Source of the DNA: Streptomyces bohaiensis
GTDB taxonomy: Bacteria > Actinomycetota > Actinomycetes > Streptomycetales > Streptomycetaceae
Reading direction: 5' to 3'
Assembly: GCF_012033785.1 (NCBI RefSeq)
Contig: NZ_JAAVJC010000004.1
Location: 1 to 59,854, forward strand
DNA length: 59,854 bases
This document shows positions 1 through 12,691 of the stretch, one piece after another (the first letter of the stretch is position 1; each line of letters starts with the position of its first letter). Position numbers and translations under genes: made by a program. The notes beneath the pieces were generated by a model. It was not told the origin of the DNA, did not search any database, and worked only from the letters and a program-made list of their open reading frames with translations.

Positions 1-684
1 ACCCGGGCCGCCGCGGTGGCGGCCCGCGCCACGGAGCTGGCCCGCGAGGCGGCACGCCGGCACCCCGAGCGCGTGTGGGTGGCGGCGTCGGTCGGGCCGC
101 TGGGGGCGGTGCGTGCCGACGGCGGCGAGTACCGGGGACGCTACGGGCTGACCGAGGCGGAACTGGTCCGCTTCCACCGGCCGCGCATCGAAGCGGCCGC
201 GGCGGGACGTCCCGACGTGCTCGCCCTGGAGACGGTCCCCGACGTCGTGGAGGCGCGGGCGATGCTGACCGCCGCGGCACGGGTCGACGTGCCGGTGTGG
301 CTCTCGTACACCGTCGCCGACGGGCGGACGCGCGCCGGGCAGTCCCTCACCGAGGCGTTCGCCGTCGCCCTCGGGCATCCCCGCGTCATCGCGGTCGGCG
401 TCAACTGCTGCGCCCCGGCCGAGGTCGCACCGGCGCTGCGCGTCGCAGCCGCCGTCACCGGCCTGCCGGGGGTGGCCTACCCCAACAGCGGCGAGCGGTG
501 GGACGCCGAGCGGGGCTGGCACGGGTCGGCCGTACCCACCGCCGACGCGGTCGCCGCGTGGTACGCGGCCGGTGCCCGGCTGATCGGGGGGTGCTGTCGG
601 GTCGGCCCCGCCCGGCTCGCCCCCGTCGCCGCCGCGGTCCGGGATCTCGGGGCACCGCCGACTGGCGCCGGGCTGAGGGGCTGA
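1..684 (+). CDS. mmuM: Homocysteine S-methyltransferase, C-terminal part
   Basis: Open from the window edge, so the true start is outside; about 227 codons are visible. The family transfers a methyl group from S-methylmethionine or SAM to homocysteine, making methionine in the cytosol. The two zinc-ligand regions of the family are present: VNCC around codon 134 and GGCC around codon 196, the latter followed by RVGP. The visible length fits the last two thirds of a roughly 300-residue enzyme. It converges on arcB 62 bp away, with a short GC hairpin between them. Family assignment is firm; the preferred methyl donor cannot be read from this fragment. Confidence 0.9.
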   Translation, partial: TRAAAVAARATELAREAARRHPERVWVAASVGPLGAVRADGGEYRGRYGLTEAELVRFHRPRIEAAAAGRPDVLALETVPDVVEARAMLTAAARVDVPVWLSYTVADGRTRAGQSLTEAFAVALGHPRVIAVGVNCCAPAEVAPALRVAAAVTGLPGVAYPNSGERWDAERGWHGSAVPTADAVAAWYAAGARLIGGCCRVGPARLAPVAAAVRDLGAPPTGAGLRG

Positions 685-708
685 CCGAGGGGCTGACCGA
701 CGGGCGCC

Positions 709-733
709 GGGCCGCGCCGCGGCGGCACGGCCC
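709..733. terminator. Weak hairpin between convergent mmuM and arcB
   Basis: GGGCCG (709-714) pairs with CGGCCC (728-733), with further GC pairing inside. There is no T-run, as is usual in this genus. Just upstream, a 12-base unit (GAGGGGCTGACC) is directly repeated at about 675-699. Confidence 0.4.
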
Positions 734-746
734 CTGGGCGCGTCGC

Positions 747-1745
747 TCAGCCGAGGGTGGCGACCAGGACCGCCTTGATGGTGTGCAGTCGGTTCTCCGC
801 CTCGTCGAACACCACGGAGTGCGCGGACTCGAAGACCTCGTCGGTGACCTCCAGGGACTCCAGCCCGAACCGCTCGTGGATCTCCCGCCCGAGCGCCGTG
901 CCGAGGTCGTGGAAGGCGGGCAGACAGTGCAGGAACTTCACGTCGGGGTTCCCGGAAGCACGCAGCACGTCCATGGTGACCGCGTACGGCGCGAGGTCGA
1001 CGATCCGCTCCTCCCACACCTGTGCGGGCTCTCCCATCGACACCCAGACGTCGGTGGCGACGAAGTCGACGCCGGCCACCCCCTCGTCCACGTCCTCGGT
1101 GAGGGTGATCCGGGCCCCGCTGACCTCCGCGAGCCGGCGTGCCTCGGCGACGACCCCGGCGGCCGGCCAGTACCGCTCCGGCGCCACGATGCGCACGTCC
1201 ATGCCGAGCAGCGCCCCGGTGACCAGGTAGGAGTTGCCCATGTTGAAGCGGGCGTCGCCGAGGTAGGCGAAGGAGATCTCCTCCAGCGGTCCCGGGCGGT
1301 GCTCGGTCATGGTGAGCACGTCGGCGAGCATCTGTGTCGGGTGCCAGTCGTCGGTGAGCCCGTTGTAGACCGGGACGCCGGCGTGGGCGGCGAGCTCCTC
1401 CACGGTCTGCTGGGCGCTGCCCCGGTACTGCACCGCGTGGAACATGCGCCCCAGGACCCGCGCGGTGTCCTTCGCCGACTCCTTGTGGCCGATCTGCGAG
1501 CCGGCCGGGTCGAGGTAGGTGGTGGTGGCCCCCTGCTCGGCGGCGGCCACCTCGAAGGCGCAGCGGGTCCGCGTCGAGGTCTTCTCGAAGATCAGCGCGA
1601 CGGAGCGGCCGGTCAGGCGCCTGACCTCGGTGCCCGCGCGGCGGGCTGCCTTCAGTTCGGCCGCCAGCTCGATCAGCTGCCGGAACTCAGCGGCGGAGAA
1701 GTCCAGTTCCTTGAGGAAGTGGCGCCCGGTGAGGTCTGTCGCCAT
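747..1745 (-). CDS. arcB: Ornithine carbamoyltransferase (catabolic context)
   Basis: A 332-residue ornithine carbamoyltransferase of normal length. The carbamoyl-phosphate motif STRTRCAFE lies near residue 57, HxxQ-type sequence (HPTQM) near residue 136, and the ornithine-binding HCLPAFHD near residue 274. The enzyme interconverts ornithine plus carbamoyl phosphate and citrulline. It lies 139 bp downstream of arginine deiminase on the same strand, so it probably runs in the catabolic direction, turning citrulline into ornithine and carbamoyl phosphate. No carbamate kinase or arginine/ornithine antiporter is visible nearby, so the ATP-yielding step must be encoded elsewhere or be absent. An anabolic argF role cannot be excluded from sequence alone. 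Confidence 0.93.
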   Translation of the reverse strand: MATDLTGRHFLKELDFSAAEFRQLIELAAELKAARRAGTEVRRLTGRSVALIFEKTSTRTRCAFEVAAAEQGATTTYLDPAGSQIGHKESAKDTARVLGRMFHAVQYRGSAQQTVEELAAHAGVPVYNGLTDDWHPTQMLADVLTMTEHRPGPLEEISFAYLGDARFNMGNSYLVTGALLGMDVRIVAPERYWPAAGVVAEARRLAEVSGARITLTEDVDEGVAGVDFVATDVWVSMGEPAQVWEERIVDLAPYAVTMDVLRASGNPDVKFLHCLPAFHDLGTALGREIHERFGLESLEVTDEVFESAHSVVFDEAENRLHTIKAVLVATLG

Positions 1746-1796
1746 GGTGGCTCCTGGGTCGTTGCGTCGGCGCGGTGGATACCGGAAGCTGGAAGT

Positions 1797-1824
1797 ATAT
1801 GCATCACCCAGTATCGCTATGCGG
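1797..1824 (-). promoter_or_regulatory. Possible ARG-box-like repeat upstream of arcB
   Basis: Within the 139 bp between arcA and arcB, TATGC occurs twice (1798-1802 and 1818-1822), 20 bp apart, in an AT-richer patch. The spacing and sequence recall tandem ArgR half-sites, but the match is loose. Confidence 0.25.
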
Positions 1825-1884
1825 GGTGGGGGTGGGTCGGCCGCCTCCTCGCGCGGGCCCGCACCAGGAGGCGGCCGCCCCCGC

Positions 1885-3129
1885 TCAGCTCACCGGGTCG
1901 CGCTCCACCGGGCAGCTCATGCACCGCGGGCCACCCCGGCCGCGGCCCAACTCCCCACCGGGGATCTCCAGCACCTCGACCCCGCTGCGCCGCAGGTGGG
2001 CGTTGGTGGTGGTGTTGCGTTCGTAGGTGAGCACGACGCCCGGCTCCACCGCCAGGACGTTGCAGCCGTCGTCCCACTGCTCCCGCTCCGCCGAGTGCGT
2101 GTCCTGCGTCGCGGTCAGCACCCGCAGCCCGTCCAGCCCCAGTGCGGCGGCGATGGCGCGGTGCATGTGCTCCGGGGGGTGGTCGGTCACCTTCAGCTCG
2201 TTCTCCGCGGCGCCCGGCTCGATGGTGTACGAGCGCAGCATCCCCAGCCCCGCGTACTGGACGAAGGTCTCGCCGTCGACCATGGTCAGCACCGTGTCCA
2301 GGTGCATGAACGCCCGGGTCTTCGGCATGTCCAGCGCCACGATCGTCCGCGCCGACCCCGCCGCGAACAGCCCCCGGGCGAGCATCTCCACCGCCTGCGG
2401 GGTGGTCCGCTCGCTCATCCCGATGAGGACCGCGCCCGACCCCAGCACCAGCACGTCGCCGCCCTCGATGGTGGACGGGTAGGCGGCCTGGCCCTCCGAC
2501 CACAGCCGGAAGGGACGCGCCGCCGCCGAGGTGAAGAGCGGGTGGTGGTGGTAGATCGCCTCGAAGTGCACCACCTCGCGCCGGCGAGCGGGCCAGCGCA
2601 TCGCGTTGATCGAGACCCCGTCGTAGACCCACGCCGAGGTGTCGCGGGTGAACAGGTGGTTGGGCAGCGGATCGAGCAGGAAGTCGTCCGGCTCCATCGC
2701 GTGGAACCGGACCGACGTCGGCTCGGCGTGGCGCTCCAGGAACTCCCGCTTGGTCATGCCGCCGACCAGCGCGCCGGCCAACTCCGCGCCCGGCAGCTCC
2801 TCGAACGCCTCCCGCAGGTGGTCCGTGGCCAGCGGGCCGTACTCCTTCTCGTCGAAGACCCGGTCCAGCACGAGCTCGCGCGCCGCCGGAATCGACAGGC
2901 TCTCGGAGAGCAGGTCCTGGAACAGGTGGACGGCCACGCCCCGCTCGCGCAGCACCGCGGCGAAGGTGTCGTGCTCCTGCTGGGCCCGGCGCACCCACAG
3001 CACGTCGTCGAAGAGCAGGTCGTCCTTGTTGGACGGTGTCAGTCGCTTCAGCTCCAGACCCGGACGGTGGAGCACGACGCGTCGCAGTCGGCCGACCTCG
3101 GAGTCGACGTGGAATCCCATGCCCTCCAT
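1885..3129 (-). CDS. arcA: Arginine deiminase
   Basis: A 414-residue arginine deiminase that hydrolyses arginine to citrulline and ammonia. Family motifs are in order: an N-terminal [12 protein letters not shown] segment, FTRDTSAW near residue 164 (guanidine-binding Asp), EGGDVLVLG near residue 222, [10 protein letters not shown] near residue 276 (catalytic His), and the C-terminal [11 protein letters not shown] with the nucleophilic Cys. The ATG at 3129 lies next to a weak purine stretch. With arcB it forms the first two steps of the arginine deiminase pathway. The next gene upstream on this strand is the tetR-like gene ending at 3188, 58 bp away. Confidence 0.95.
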   Translation of the reverse strand: MEGMGFHVDSEVGRLRRVVLHRPGLELKRLTPSNKDDLLFDDVLWVRRAQQEHDTFAAVLRERGVAVHLFQDLLSESLSIPAARELVLDRVFDEKEYGPLATDHLREAFEELPGAELAGALVGGMTKREFLERHAEPTSVRFHAMEPDDFLLDPLPNHLFTRDTSAWVYDGVSINAMRWPARRREVVHFEAIYHHHPLFTSAAARPFRLWSEGQAAYPSTIEGGDVLVLGSGAVLIGMSERTTPQAVEMLARGLFAAGSARTIVALDMPKTRAFMHLDTVLTMVDGETFVQYAGLGMLRSYTIEPGAAENELKVTDHPPEHMHRAIAAALGLDGLRVLTATQDTHSAEREQWDDGCNVLAVEPGVVLTYERNTTTNAHLRRSGVEVLEIPGGELGRGRGGPRCMSCPVERDPVS

Positions 3130-3187
3130 CCTGCCCGGCCGCGCCGGCTCACGCGCCTGATCCGGTCGTACCCCGGCGCCGACCGGA

Positions 3188-4144
3188 TCACCGGCGCGTA
3201 CCGCCCTCCCCGGTCCGTCCCTCGATCAGCACCGCGACCCCGTCGAGCAGCCGCTCCAGGCCGAAGGCGAAGGACTGCTCCGGCGGAATCCGTGCGCCGT
3301 GCAGCTCGCCGACGACCGGGCCGACGCGGTCGGAGACGGGGTACCTGCCGGCGGGCCAGACCTCGTCGAGCAGCGGCGCGACCGCCCCCCACCACTGGTC
3401 GTCGGTCATGCCGGTGCGGTTGTCGACGTCGGCGGCGGCGACCGCCGAACGCGACGCGCCGTGGACGTAGTGGGTCACCAGGTCGACCACGCTGTCCATC
3501 TCGACCTCCGTCAGGCCCACCCCGTCCACCGCGTGCAGCGCGCGTTCGTACCAGTCGAGGACGTGCGGGCCGAGGGACGGGCGCGCCGTGGTCACCTGCA
3601 GCAGCCAGGGGTGGCGGAGGTTCAGCTCCCACTCCGCCCGCGCCACCGCCGCCAGCCGGTCACGCCAGTCGGTTACCGGGGCGCCCCCGGTGTCGCCGTG
3701 GAGCGGGGCGGTGCGGGTCAGTTCGGGGCCGTCGGGTCCGGCGAGGACCCGGTCCAGCATCAGGTCCACCAGCTCCGCCTTGCCCGGTACGTAGGTGTAG
3801 AGCGACATCACGGTGACGCCCAGCCGTGCCGCCAACCGGCGCATCGAGAGCGCGGCGAGTCCCTCCTCGTCGGCGAGCGCGATCGCCTCGCGCGCCACTG
3901 CCTCCGCGTCCAGGCGCGGCCGCGGTCCGCGGGAGGGGCGGGGGCGTGCGCCCCAGAGCAGCTCCATGGTGGCGCGGGGGTCGCCGGCGTTGTTGCTCGC
4001 CGTGGCCTCGGGCTGCTCCTCGCCGCTGCCGGCGGTGGGCCGGGGCGGGTCGCCCGCCATCGGGGCCGCGGGGGCGCCGGCCGGGTCGGTGGGGCCGGGT
4101 CGGCCGGTCGGTTCGGGGGTGCGGTCGTGGTCCTCGGTGCTCAC
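3188..4144 (-). CDS. TetR-family regulator, TetR_C_1 type
   Basis: The reading frame is open much further upstream, but coding starts at GTG 4144, preceded by GAGGAG at good spacing; this gives 318 residues. The first 75-80 residues are a Pro/Gly/Thr-rich, probably disordered extension. A TetR helix-turn-helix follows ([22 protein letters not shown]), then a TetR_C_1-type ligand domain ([13 protein letters not shown] onward). It is divergent from the UvrA-like gene, with 126 bp between them containing a perfect inverted repeat that is a likely operator. Inference: it represses the UvrA-like protein and itself until a DNA-binding drug or other ligand is sensed. The ligand is unknown. Confidence 0.88.
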   Translation of the reverse strand: MSTEDHDRTPEPTGRPGPTDPAGAPAAPMAGDPPRPTAGSGEEQPEATASNNAGDPRATMELLWGARPRPSRGPRPRLDAEAVAREAIALADEEGLAALSMRRLAARLGVTVMSLYTYVPGKAELVDLMLDRVLAGPDGPELTRTAPLHGDTGGAPVTDWRDRLAAVARAEWELNLRHPWLLQVTTARPSLGPHVLDWYERALHAVDGVGLTEVEMDSVVDLVTHYVHGASRSAVAAADVDNRTGMTDDQWWGAVAPLLDEVWPAGRYPVSDRVGPVVGELHGARIPPEQSFAFGLERLLDGVAVLIEGRTGEGGTRR

Positions 4145-4211
4145 CGTGCTCGCTCCTCGCTCGGGTGGTCGTCGCGGGTCCGGCGCGGGAGGTGGTCGCG
4201 ACGGTGGTCCG

Positions 4212-4228
4212 ACTGTACTCCGTACAGT
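4212..4228. promoter_or_regulatory. Inverted-repeat operator between tetR and uvrA-like gene
   Basis: ACTGTAC (4212-4218), three bases, then GTACAGT (4222-4228): a perfect 7-3-7 inverted repeat. The core CCGTACAG recurs at 4244-4251, 24 bp downstream, suggesting a second weaker site. It lies 43-59 bp before the UvrA-like start and in the divergent promoter region of the TetR gene, as expected for a TetR operator. Confidence 0.6.
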
Positions 4229-4270
4229 GTAGAGTGTCCAGCTCCGTACAGCGTAGAAAGGTAGGGGTGC

Positions 4271-6517
<2,247 letters not shown>

Positions 6518-6533
6518 CCACGGGCGGCGGAGC

Positions 6534-6564
6534 GGGTGGGGACGGCCGCGGGCCGCCCCCACCC
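6534..6564. terminator. Bidirectional terminator
   Basis: GGGTGGGG (6534-6541) pairs with CCCCACCC (6557-6564), and CGGCC/GGCCG pair inside. It lies between the convergent UvrA-like and methyltransferase genes. Confidence 0.65.
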
Positions 6565-6571
6565 CGGCGCG

Positions 6572-7384
6572 TCAGGGCTTGCGTGCCACCAGCCCCCACT
6601 GGTCCATCTGGTCCGCCGGCGCCGGCGCCGCCGTGTCCGGGTGCCACTCCGGGATGGGGCCGATCCCCGGGGGCAGGATCTCCAGCCCCTTCGCCGTGGC
6701 GGCCAGGTCCTCCCGGGACCGCACGTAGTAGGGCGCGGCGCCGGAGGCGGCGTAGTGCACGTTCAGCTCCACCATCGCCGGGGAGTCGATGCTGTCGCAC
6801 GTCACCAGGTAGGAGCCCGACGGCAGTCGGCTCATGTACTCCTGGACCAGCTCCGCCGCGGGCCCGGGCTCGATATGCCCGAGCATCGACAGCAGCATCA
6901 GCGCGATCGGCTGCTCGAAGTCCAACGTCTCGCGAGCCGCCGCCAGCACCGTGTCCGGATCCCGCACGTCCCCCTCGATGTAGACGGTGGCACCCTCCGG
7001 GGTCGAGGTGAGCAGCGCCTCCGCGTGCAGCAGGACCAGCGGGTCGTTGTCCACGTACACGATGCGGGCGTCCGGGGCGTGGCGCTGCGCCACCTGGTGC
7101 GTGTTGTCGCCCGTCGGCAGCCCCGTGCCGATGTCGAGGAACTGCCGCACCCCGGCCTCCCGCACCAGGTGGCGGACGGCTCGGCCGAGGAACTGCCGCG
7201 AGGCGACCGCCAGGCCCGCGGCGCTCGGGTAGTCGGCGAGCAACTGGTCGACCAGTTGCTTGTCCACCTCGTACCAGTCGCTGCCGCCCGCGCAGTAGTT
7301 CCACACGCGGGCCGAGTGGGGGACGGAGGTGTCGATCCGGGAGATGATCTGGTCGCGGTCCCACTGGGACGGGTCTGCGCTCAC
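6572..7384 (-). CDS. SAM-dependent methyltransferase, DUF574 / Methyltransf_19 family
   Basis: A 270-residue protein of the actinomycete-expanded DUF574 family. The SAM-binding glycine motif LDIGTGLPT lies near residue 84, followed by the acidic loop IVYVDNDPLVL near 108. The N-terminal PHSARVWNYCAGGSDWY motif is diagnostic of the family. The start is GTG 7384 with GGAG eight bases upstream. Streptomycetes carry many copies of this family, and substrates are unknown for nearly all. It is a single gene facing the UvrA-like gene. Confidence 0.88.
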   Translation of the reverse strand: MSADPSQWDRDQIISRIDTSVPHSARVWNYCAGGSDWYEVDKQLVDQLLADYPSAAGLAVASRQFLGRAVRHLVREAGVRQFLDIGTGLPTGDNTHQVAQRHAPDARIVYVDNDPLVLLHAEALLTSTPEGATVYIEGDVRDPDTVLAAARETLDFEQPIALMLLSMLGHIEPGPAAELVQEYMSRLPSGSYLVTCDSIDSPAMVELNVHYAASGAAPYYVRSREDLAATAKGLEILPPGIGPIPEWHPDTAAPAPADQMDQWGLVARKP

Positions 7385-7695
7385 GCGGTTGCTCCGTTCG
7401 GGTCGGGTACGGCCCTGGCGGCCGGCTCCGGCGGGCGGTGGGCGCCGCGCCCGCCCGTGCAGGCCGCGGCGCCCGCCGCAGGCCGGGGGCGGCGGGCGAC
7501 ACCATGCGTCCGCACACGGAACAGGTGCGTGGCGTCACCACCAGTCAGCGTACTCCGGGGGCGCCCGCCCGCACGGGGACCGCTGCCGTGCGCCGTGCCG
7601 CCCGCGCGCCGGCCGGGCCTCGCACGGGCGGGGCCCGGACCCCCTGGGGAGAGGGGGTCCGGGCCCCGCCGTCGGCGTGCCGTGCCTGCTACCGG
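7385..7695. other. Intergenic region between two minus-strand genes
   Basis: 311 bp. It holds a strong terminator (7630-7667) for the DUF1080 gene and the upstream region of the methyltransferase. No further gene was seen. Confidence 0.6.
7630..7667 (-). terminator. Strong hairpin after the cupredoxin-DUF1080 gene
   Basis: A perfect 15-bp stem: 7630-7644 pairs with 7653-7667, with an 8-base loop. It lies 28 bp past the stop codon of the minus-strand gene. Confidence 0.85.
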
Positions 7696-9948
7696 TCAGA
7701 GCTCCTTGATGCGGATGTCGCGGTAGGAGACCACCTCACTGGCGCCGTGGACCTGCAGGCCCAGGTAGCCGGAGGCGTTGCGGCGGCCGTTGGTGCCCGG
7801 GTCGCCGCCACGCGGCGGCTCGAAGACCTGGCCGCGCGCGTTCTCGAACTCGTTGATGAGGACACCGTTGCGGTAGACCTCGTAGGACTGCCCGATCACC
7901 CGGATCTCGTAGTCGTTCCAGGTGCCCTTGGGGGTGACCCCGGCGCCGCCGAGACCGACGCGGTCGAACCCGTAGATCGAGCCGGTCTTGTACATGTCCC
8001 CGTCGGGGCGGTCGTAGATCTGGATCTCGTGACCGTAGTTGATCGCCACCCACTCGGGCCGCGACTCCTCGGGGTGCCCGTGGACGTCGGGGAAGCGCAC
8101 GAAGACGCCGCCGTTGGTGAAGATGCCGTCGGGCGCGTCGTCACGCCACTGGAGCTTCAGCGAGAAGTTCTCGTACTGCCGCTCCGGGAACCACAGCATC
8201 CCCATGCCGTTGACCTCGGTGCTGCTGGTCATGGCGTTGTCCTCGGACAGGTCGAACGCCCCGCCGCCGACGTGCTGCCAGCGCTCGAAGCTCCGCTCGC
8301 TGCCGTCGAAGAGGCTGCGGTAGCCCTCGGTGTTGCCGGGGGTGCCGACACCGGAGTCGCGCGCGGCCTCACGGATCAGACCGGCCTCGCGCTCGTCGAT
8401 GACGCCCTCGTCGAGGAGCTGGCCCACGACGTCGTCCACGTGACGCAGGAACAGGGCGTGCGAGGACCAGTCCTTCTCGTCCTCGATCCGCTCGTTGATG
8501 CGGCAGCGGGTGTCGGTGATGCGGTTGGGCACCCCGGTGTCCACGTCACCGACGATGACCGTGCGGCGCTCGTCGAACTCGGCGCAGTTGGGGGCGGGAA
8601 CCCCGCCGCCGCGCGCCACGCTGAAGACGACCTGGCCGGGCTCGGAGGTGTTGCCGGCGACGTCCGTCGCGCGGTACGAGACGGTGTGCCGCCCCACGCC
8701 GTCGACGATGACGGTGTCGGTGTACTCCAGGTAGGGGCCGGCGTCGAGCGAGTACTCGATCCGCTCCACACCGGAGTCGTCGTCGGTGGCGTCGATCGTC
8801 ACGCGGGCGTGACCGATGTAGGCGCCGCTGGAGTTGGTGGTGCCGGCCACCGTCGCGGAGACGTCCGGGGGAGTGGTGTCCTCCTCCACCTGCTCCACCA
8901 CGGTGAACTCGACGCTCGCCTCCTCGGAGGTGTTGCCGGCGCGGTCGGTCGCCCGGTAGCGCAGCACGTGGGTGCCGAGTTCGTGGACCGCGACCGGGCC
9001 CTCGTACTCCTGCCACTCGCCGTCCGCACCGAGCGCGTACTCGATGGTGTTGACGCCCGAGCCCGCGTCGGAGGCGGTCACGGTCACGGTGGCAGAGCCG
9101 AGGAAGTTGCCGTCCCCGTCCTGCTCGCCGCTGACGGTGGCCGAGGTCTCCGGCGCCTCCTGGTCGTCACTGGGCTCGACGACGGTGAACTCCACGGTGC
9201 CCGGCTCGGAGGTGTTGCCCGCCACGTCGGTGGCGCGGTAGCGGATCAGGTGGTCGCCCACCTGGTCCACCACGACCGGGTCGGTGTAGGGCTGCCAGTC
9301 GCCGTCCTCGCCCTCGGCGAACTCGACGCTCTCCACGCCGGAACCGCTGTCGGTCGCCTCCAGGGTGACCGTGGCGGAGCCGAAGAAGTTGCCGTCCTCG
9401 TCCTGGGCGCCGCCCACGGAGGCGGTGACCTCCGGCGGGGTGGAGTCCTCGCCGTCGTCCTCGGTCACGATCAGGGTGCCCTGCATGGTGCCGTGGCCGG
9501 GGATGGCGCAGTAGTACCGGTAGGTGCCCGGCGTCAGGTCGACCTCGACCTCGTGCACCCCGCCGTTGTTGTCGGTCGGGTTGGCGAGGAGGTTGATGTC
9601 GACGTCGTCGTTGTACTGCGGGTCGCTGGTGTCGAAGGTCAGCGTGTGGGGCATGGCGATGTCGTTGCCGGCCTCCACGCTGTTGTCGAACACGATCGTC
9701 GCAGGTCCCGCGACGGCGGTCTCCGGCGCGGAGGCGTAGGTGTCGACCCGGTCGTCGGCCGTCCAGGTCAGCACCTGCTGCTGCGCGGTCTCCGCGTCGT
9801 CGCGCGGCTCGGCCTCACCGGACCGGCCGTCGGCGCCGGCGAAGGCCACCGTCGGGGTCAGCCCCAGCAGCAGCACCACCGAGGCCAGCAGCGCGGTCCA
9901 CAGGCCGCCGCGTCGAACGCGGTGCGGCGCTACGGTCGTCGGTCTCAT
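7696..9948 (-). CDS. Secreted cupredoxin / OmpL47-like repeat / DUF1080 protein
   Basis: ATG 9948 overlaps the TGA of the upstream gene (TGATG) and gives 750 residues. Order of parts: signal peptide ending near AFA; a plastocyanin-like domain (about residues 60-150) with the type-1 copper ligands (PHTLTF His, then CAIPGHGTM giving Cys, His, Met); three Ig-like repeats of the OmpL47/chitobiase C-terminal sort, each ending YRATDxAGNTSEP/E; and a C-terminal DUF1080 domain (3-keto-disaccharide hydrolase family, concanavalin-like), starting near YRSLFDGS. DUF1080 proteins act on 3-keto-glycosides and related sugars. Translational coupling to a sugar dehydrogenase suggests extracellular sugar oxidation and cleavage with copper electron transfer; that link is inference. 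Confidence 0.85.
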   Translation of the reverse strand: MRPTTVAPHRVRRGGLWTALLASVVLLLGLTPTVAFAGADGRSGEAEPRDDAETAQQQVLTWTADDRVDTYASAPETAVAGPATIVFDNSVEAGNDIAMPHTLTFDTSDPQYNDDVDINLLANPTDNNGGVHEVEVDLTPGTYRYYCAIPGHGTMQGTLIVTEDDGEDSTPPEVTASVGGAQDEDGNFFGSATVTLEATDSGSGVESVEFAEGEDGDWQPYTDPVVVDQVGDHLIRYRATDVAGNTSEPGTVEFTVVEPSDDQEAPETSATVSGEQDGDGNFLGSATVTVTASDAGSGVNTIEYALGADGEWQEYEGPVAVHELGTHVLRYRATDRAGNTSEEASVEFTVVEQVEEDTTPPDVSATVAGTTNSSGAYIGHARVTIDATDDDSGVERIEYSLDAGPYLEYTDTVIVDGVGRHTVSYRATDVAGNTSEPGQVVFSVARGGGVPAPNCAEFDERRTVIVGDVDTGVPNRITDTRCRINERIEDEKDWSSHALFLRHVDDVVGQLLDEGVIDEREAGLIREAARDSGVGTPGNTEGYRSLFDGSERSFERWQHVGGGAFDLSEDNAMTSSTEVNGMGMLWFPERQYENFSLKLQWRDDAPDGIFTNGGVFVRFPDVHGHPEESRPEWVAINYGHEIQIYDRPDGDMYKTGSIYGFDRVGLGGAGVTPKGTWNDYEIRVIGQSYEVYRNGVLINEFENARGQVFEPPRGGDPGTNGRRNASGYLGLQVHGASEVVSYRDIRIKEL

Positions 9949-12485
9949 CAGTCGCCCTTTCTGACCAGGTCGGCCGCGGCCGGGGTCGGCGCGCCACCGT
10001 CGTAGGTCACCCGCCACAGGGCGGACTCGGAATGGGAGGTGAAGAACCCGCGGCCGTAGTCCAGCACGTACAGCGACCCGTCGGGCGCGAACTTCCAGTC
10101 CATGAGGTTGCGGATGCCGCCCTCACCGACCGGGATGATGTCCTTCAGCGACTCGGCGTGCGTGGGCAGCGCCCCGGTCCCGAGGCTGTCGGGGTCGAGG
10201 AGCACGGCGTGGCGCGGCTGCACCCCGTCGTAGAAGTCGCCGACGAACCACTTGCCGTCCCAGTAGGAGGGCCACTTGACGTCGCTGGCGCGGTTCTCGT
10301 CGTAGCGGTAGACCGGGCCGGTCATCGCGGCCTGGCCGCCGCCGCGGGCCCACGGCAGGAGCTGGAACTCCTCGTCCGCCTCGTAGGAGGGGACGCCGTC
10401 GGCGTTGCGCGGGTAGTCGGTGCCGCCGCCGTTGGGGGCGTACCAGATCGACACCGGGGTGATCGGCGGGATCTTGACCAGCCCGTCGTTGTGCGGCGAC
10501 TCGTTGCGCGGGGCGTCGCAGTCGTACCAACCCAGCGGCTGGTCCGGGTTGGGCAGATTGCGGTCCCGGTAGGGCTGGTTGTTGCCCATGCAGAACGGCC
10601 AGCCGAAGTTGCCGGGCTCGGTGATGGCCGCGTACGACTCGTACTTGGCGGGGCCCCAGGTGGGGCTCGGAGCCGAGGCGTCGGGGCCGACCCAGCCGGC
10701 GTAGAGCACGTCGGTCTGCTTGTCGACGAAGATTCGCGAGGGGTTGCGGACACCCATGGCGTAGATCTCGCCCTTGGTCTTGCCGCCGCCCTCGGCCGTC
10801 TCGCGTCCCGTGAACAGGTTGCCCGCGGGGAGGGTGTAGGTGCCGTCCTGCTCGGGGTGGATCCGGAGGATCTTGCCGTTCAGGTTGTTGGTGTTGCCCG
10901 AGGTCCGGCGGGCGTCCGCGAACGAGATGCCCTGGTAGACCGGCTCCGGGTTGTTGCCCGAGTAACCGCCGGTGAAGCCGGAGGAGTTGGTGTCACCGGT
11001 GGCGATGTAGAGGTTGTCGTGGCTGTCCCACGCCATGCCGCCGCCGGCGTGGCAGCAGCTGTGGATCTGCACCTCCCAGTCCAGCAGCACCTTCTCCGAG
11101 GACAGGTCCAGCCTGCCGGTGGAGCGGTTGACGGTGAAGCGGGAGACGCGGCGCTCGGCGACGCGCTTGTCGCGGTCGATCTCCGAGTGCGGCGTCCAGT
11201 GCAGGTAGATCCACCCGTTGCTGGCGAACCGCGGGTCGAGCTCGATGCCGAGCAGGCCCTCCTCGGTCTTGACCAGCTCGCCGCCGCCGCCCTTGTTGCC
11301 GAAGATCGTGAGCGACCCGACCAGCGAGACCTCCTCCGTCCTCGGGTCCCAGACGTGGATCTCGCCCTCGCCCTTGCCGATGTCGGGGTCGTTCCAGTCG
11401 GTGACGACGGGTTCGCCGGAGGCGCGGCCGCCGCGGCTGATGTAGAAGATGCGGCCGTCGGGCGCCGCGACGAGACCGTGGGGCTCACCGATCTGGTCGT
11501 GCTCGCCGGGCTGGTTGGGCGCGGTCAGCCGCTCGGCGACGTAGTTCCCGGTGACGGTGGCCTGGCAGTCCGCGCGAGCGACGCGGTTGGTCCAGGTGAG
11601 GGCGCCGCGCAGGTGGTCGCGGAAGTCGGCCTCGGCCCAGGACCCGACGGTGCCGCCCATGGCGGTGTAGAACGACCGGCCGCCGGCGTAGTCCTGGCAC
11701 CAGCTGATCGGGTGGTCCGGTCCGTTGGCCGACTCGCCCGGCTCGTAGTCGAGTTCCCGGACTCGCGCGACGGTGTGGACGTCACCGGAGGGGTTGTCCT
11801 CCCAGTTCAGCCAGCGGTCGAGCCGGTTCCACTCCAGGGGGAGGTCGGCGGTGGCCGGGTGCTCGCGGTCGCCGACCTCGACGGTGGCGCGCTGGGCGAC
11901 GCTGCCGCTGTCCTCGGTGGCGCGGGCGCCGATCAGGTCGCGGTACCAGTCGGAGTAGGGCTCGGTGCGCGCTGCCTCGTGGACGCCGAGGAAGCCGCCG
12001 CCGGCACCCAGGTAGGCCTGCAGGCCCAGCTCCTCCTCGGGGTTGAGGACGTCGCCCTCACCGGTGAGGAAGACGACGGAGTTGAACGTGCCGAGCTTGC
12101 GGCCGTCGGTGAAGACGGAGGCGTCGTCGGTGGCCTCGATGCGGAACCGCTGGGCGGCGGGTCCGGAGCGGCCGATGCTCTCCAGCGCGGCGATGCCCGC
12201 GTTGACGGTGGGGGACTCCTCGTTGGCCGAGCCGTGGAAGACCAGGACGCGGACGTCGTCGCCGCCCGGTGGGGACGGCAGGTTGAGAGCCGAGGCGACG
12301 CTTTCCGCCGACGGCTGGGCGCTGGCGGGCGTCGCGTAGAGCGCGCCGGTTGCCATCACGCCGGAGAGCAGAGCCGCGGACCAGGCGCGCGTGCGACGCG
12401 AGCGGCGCATGCGGCCGCCCGCGTCCGCGCCGGGTCTGTTCCCGGGCTCCGAACTCATGGGACTGTGATGCGGTGTTGGCCGCAT
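9948..12485 (-). CDS. Secreted ThuA-domain / PQQ-type sugar dehydrogenase fusion
   Basis: 845 residues from ATG 12485, which has AGGAG about 10 bases upstream; the in-frame GTG at 12503 would overlap that site, and an internal ATG at 12410 would give a tidier signal peptide ([10 protein letters not shown], cleavage after ASA). After the signal there is a ThuA-like, class I glutamine-amidotransferase-like domain ([13 protein letters not shown] to about residue 240). A soluble glucose dehydrogenase-type beta-propeller follows ([49 protein letters not shown]). This architecture is widespread in actinomycete secretomes next to DUF1080 proteins. The substrate is unproven. It is the first gene of a two-gene operon, divergent from a laccase. 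Confidence 0.87.
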   Translation of the reverse strand: MRPTPHHSPMSSEPGNRPGADAGGRMRRSRRTRAWSAALLSGVMATGALYATPASAQPSAESVASALNLPSPPGGDDVRVLVFHGSANEESPTVNAGIAALESIGRSGPAAQRFRIEATDDASVFTDGRKLGTFNSVVFLTGEGDVLNPEEELGLQAYLGAGGGFLGVHEAARTEPYSDWYRDLIGARATEDSGSVAQRATVEVGDREHPATADLPLEWNRLDRWLNWEDNPSGDVHTVARVRELDYEPGESANGPDHPISWCQDYAGGRSFYTAMGGTVGSWAEADFRDHLRGALTWTNRVARADCQATVTGNYVAERLTAPNQPGEHDQIGEPHGLVAAPDGRIFYISRGGRASGEPVVTDWNDPDIGKGEGEIHVWDPRTEEVSLVGSLTIFGNKGGGGELVKTEEGLLGIELDPRFASNGWIYLHWTPHSEIDRDKRVAERRVSRFTVNRSTGRLDLSSEKVLLDWEVQIHSCCHAGGGMAWDSHDNLYIATGDTNSSGFTGGYSGNNPEPVYQGISFADARRTSGNTNNLNGKILRIHPEQDGTYTLPAGNLFTGRETAEGGGKTKGEIYAMGVRNPSRIFVDKQTDVLYAGWVGPDASAPSPTWGPAKYESYAAITEPGNFGWPFCMGNNQPYRDRNLPNPDQPLGWYDCDAPRNESPHNDGLVKIPPITPVSIWYAPNGGGTDYPRNADGVPSYEADEEFQLLPWARGGGQAAMTGPVYRYDENRASDVKWPSYWDGKWFVGDFYDGVQPRHAVLLDPDSLGTGALPTHAESLKDIIPVGEGGIRNLMDWKFAPDGSLYVLDYGRGFFTSHSESALWRVTYDGGAPTPAAADLVRKGD

Positions 12486-12691
12486 GTGCCACCCACTCCT
12501 CACTGCTTACGGGGTCAGCGAGCAAGGTAAACCCCCGACAGGTGCACGCCAAGGGGTTATGCCGAAGAACGGCAAAAGTTTGTCCCAGGTCTGGAAAAAG
12601 TCACCGCGGCTGGCTACGTTGTGCCGGTCCTGAGAGGTGGCGCTCCTCGCGTCGATCGCTCAACTGGCCGAAGTCAGAGGGAGTTCTGCTG

